Shown here one piece after another: positions 5,799 to 5,843 of a DNA stretch of 5,843 nucleotides. The stretch is from Candidatus Atribacter hydrocarboniphilus. Its GTDB lineage: Bacteria; Atribacterota; Atribacteria; Atribacterales; Atribacteraceae. The position numbers were made by a program, and so were the translations under genes. The notes under the pieces are model-generated. The model searched no databases, was not told where the DNA came from, and was given only the letters and a program-made list of their open reading frames with translations. Positions within the stretch are counted from its first letter, which is position 1. The number at the start of each line of letters is the position of its first letter. Location: NCBI GenBank assembly GCA_003542295.1, contig DPKX01000073.1, positions 1-5,843 on the forward strand, in the 5' to 3' direction.

Positions 5799-5843
5799 TG
5801 GGATAAGGATGGATTAAAAGGGGTAACCGGCATTGACGCTACC

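Noticed and set aside
1..5843. CRISPR array, tRNA or rRNA genes
   Set aside because: No regularly spaced repeats and no cloverleaf or rRNA-like sequence were seen on either strand.

Overview
The window looks like a chromosomal stretch from a low-to-moderate GC Gram-positive bacterium, probably a Clostridia/Peptococcaceae-type Firmicute. The reasons are strong AGGAGG-type Shine-Dalgarno (SD) sites, a near-consensus TTGACA promoter, and a small leading protein that resembles uncharacterised proteins I associate with Desulfotomaculum/Pelotomaculum/Moorella-like genomes. That taxonomic guess comes from memory and codon/GC impression, not from a search. All convincing genes are on the + strand.

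Layout: (1) positions 33-479 hold a good sigma-A-type promoter, an SD and a 131-residue hypothetical protein whose 3' end carries an 18-nt-period duplication. (2) Positions 480-630 are an intergenic gap with no recognisable terminator or convincing promoter. It contains an open but start-less frame (446-607) that could be a frameshifted or relic coding tail. (3) Positions 631-5104 form a complete, tightly packed four-gene anti-phage CBASS operon of type II-A: a CD-NTase (DncV-like oligonucleotide cyclase), Cap2 (E2-E1 fusion), Cap3 (JAB/JAMM protease) and Cap5 (HNH-SAVED nuclease). Gaps are 17 nt, a 19-nt overlap, and 15 nt. (4) Positions 5105-5261 hold a well-formed SD and GTG start that reaches a stop after ten codons, next to a GC-rich palindrome. 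(5) Positions 5262-5798 encode a single-HKD phospholipase-D-type domain followed by a topoisomerase-type C4 zinc ribbon. This looks like the 3' remnant of a larger helicase/nuclease gene.

How the genes work together (from established CBASS knowledge): Cap2 attaches the C-terminus of the CD-NTase to a cellular target, which primes the cyclase, and Cap3 reverses this. On phage infection the CD-NTase makes a cyclic oligonucleotide. The SAVED domain of Cap5 binds it and unleashes the HNH nuclease, which degrades DNA and kills or arrests the infected cell. All catalytic motifs expected for these steps can be read in the sequence, so the operon looks intact and functional.

The operon class is known rather than new. 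The least explained parts are the small gene and open frame upstream, the Cys-rich cap2 tail overlapping the cap3 start, and the apparently decayed PLD/zinc-ribbon gene downstream.
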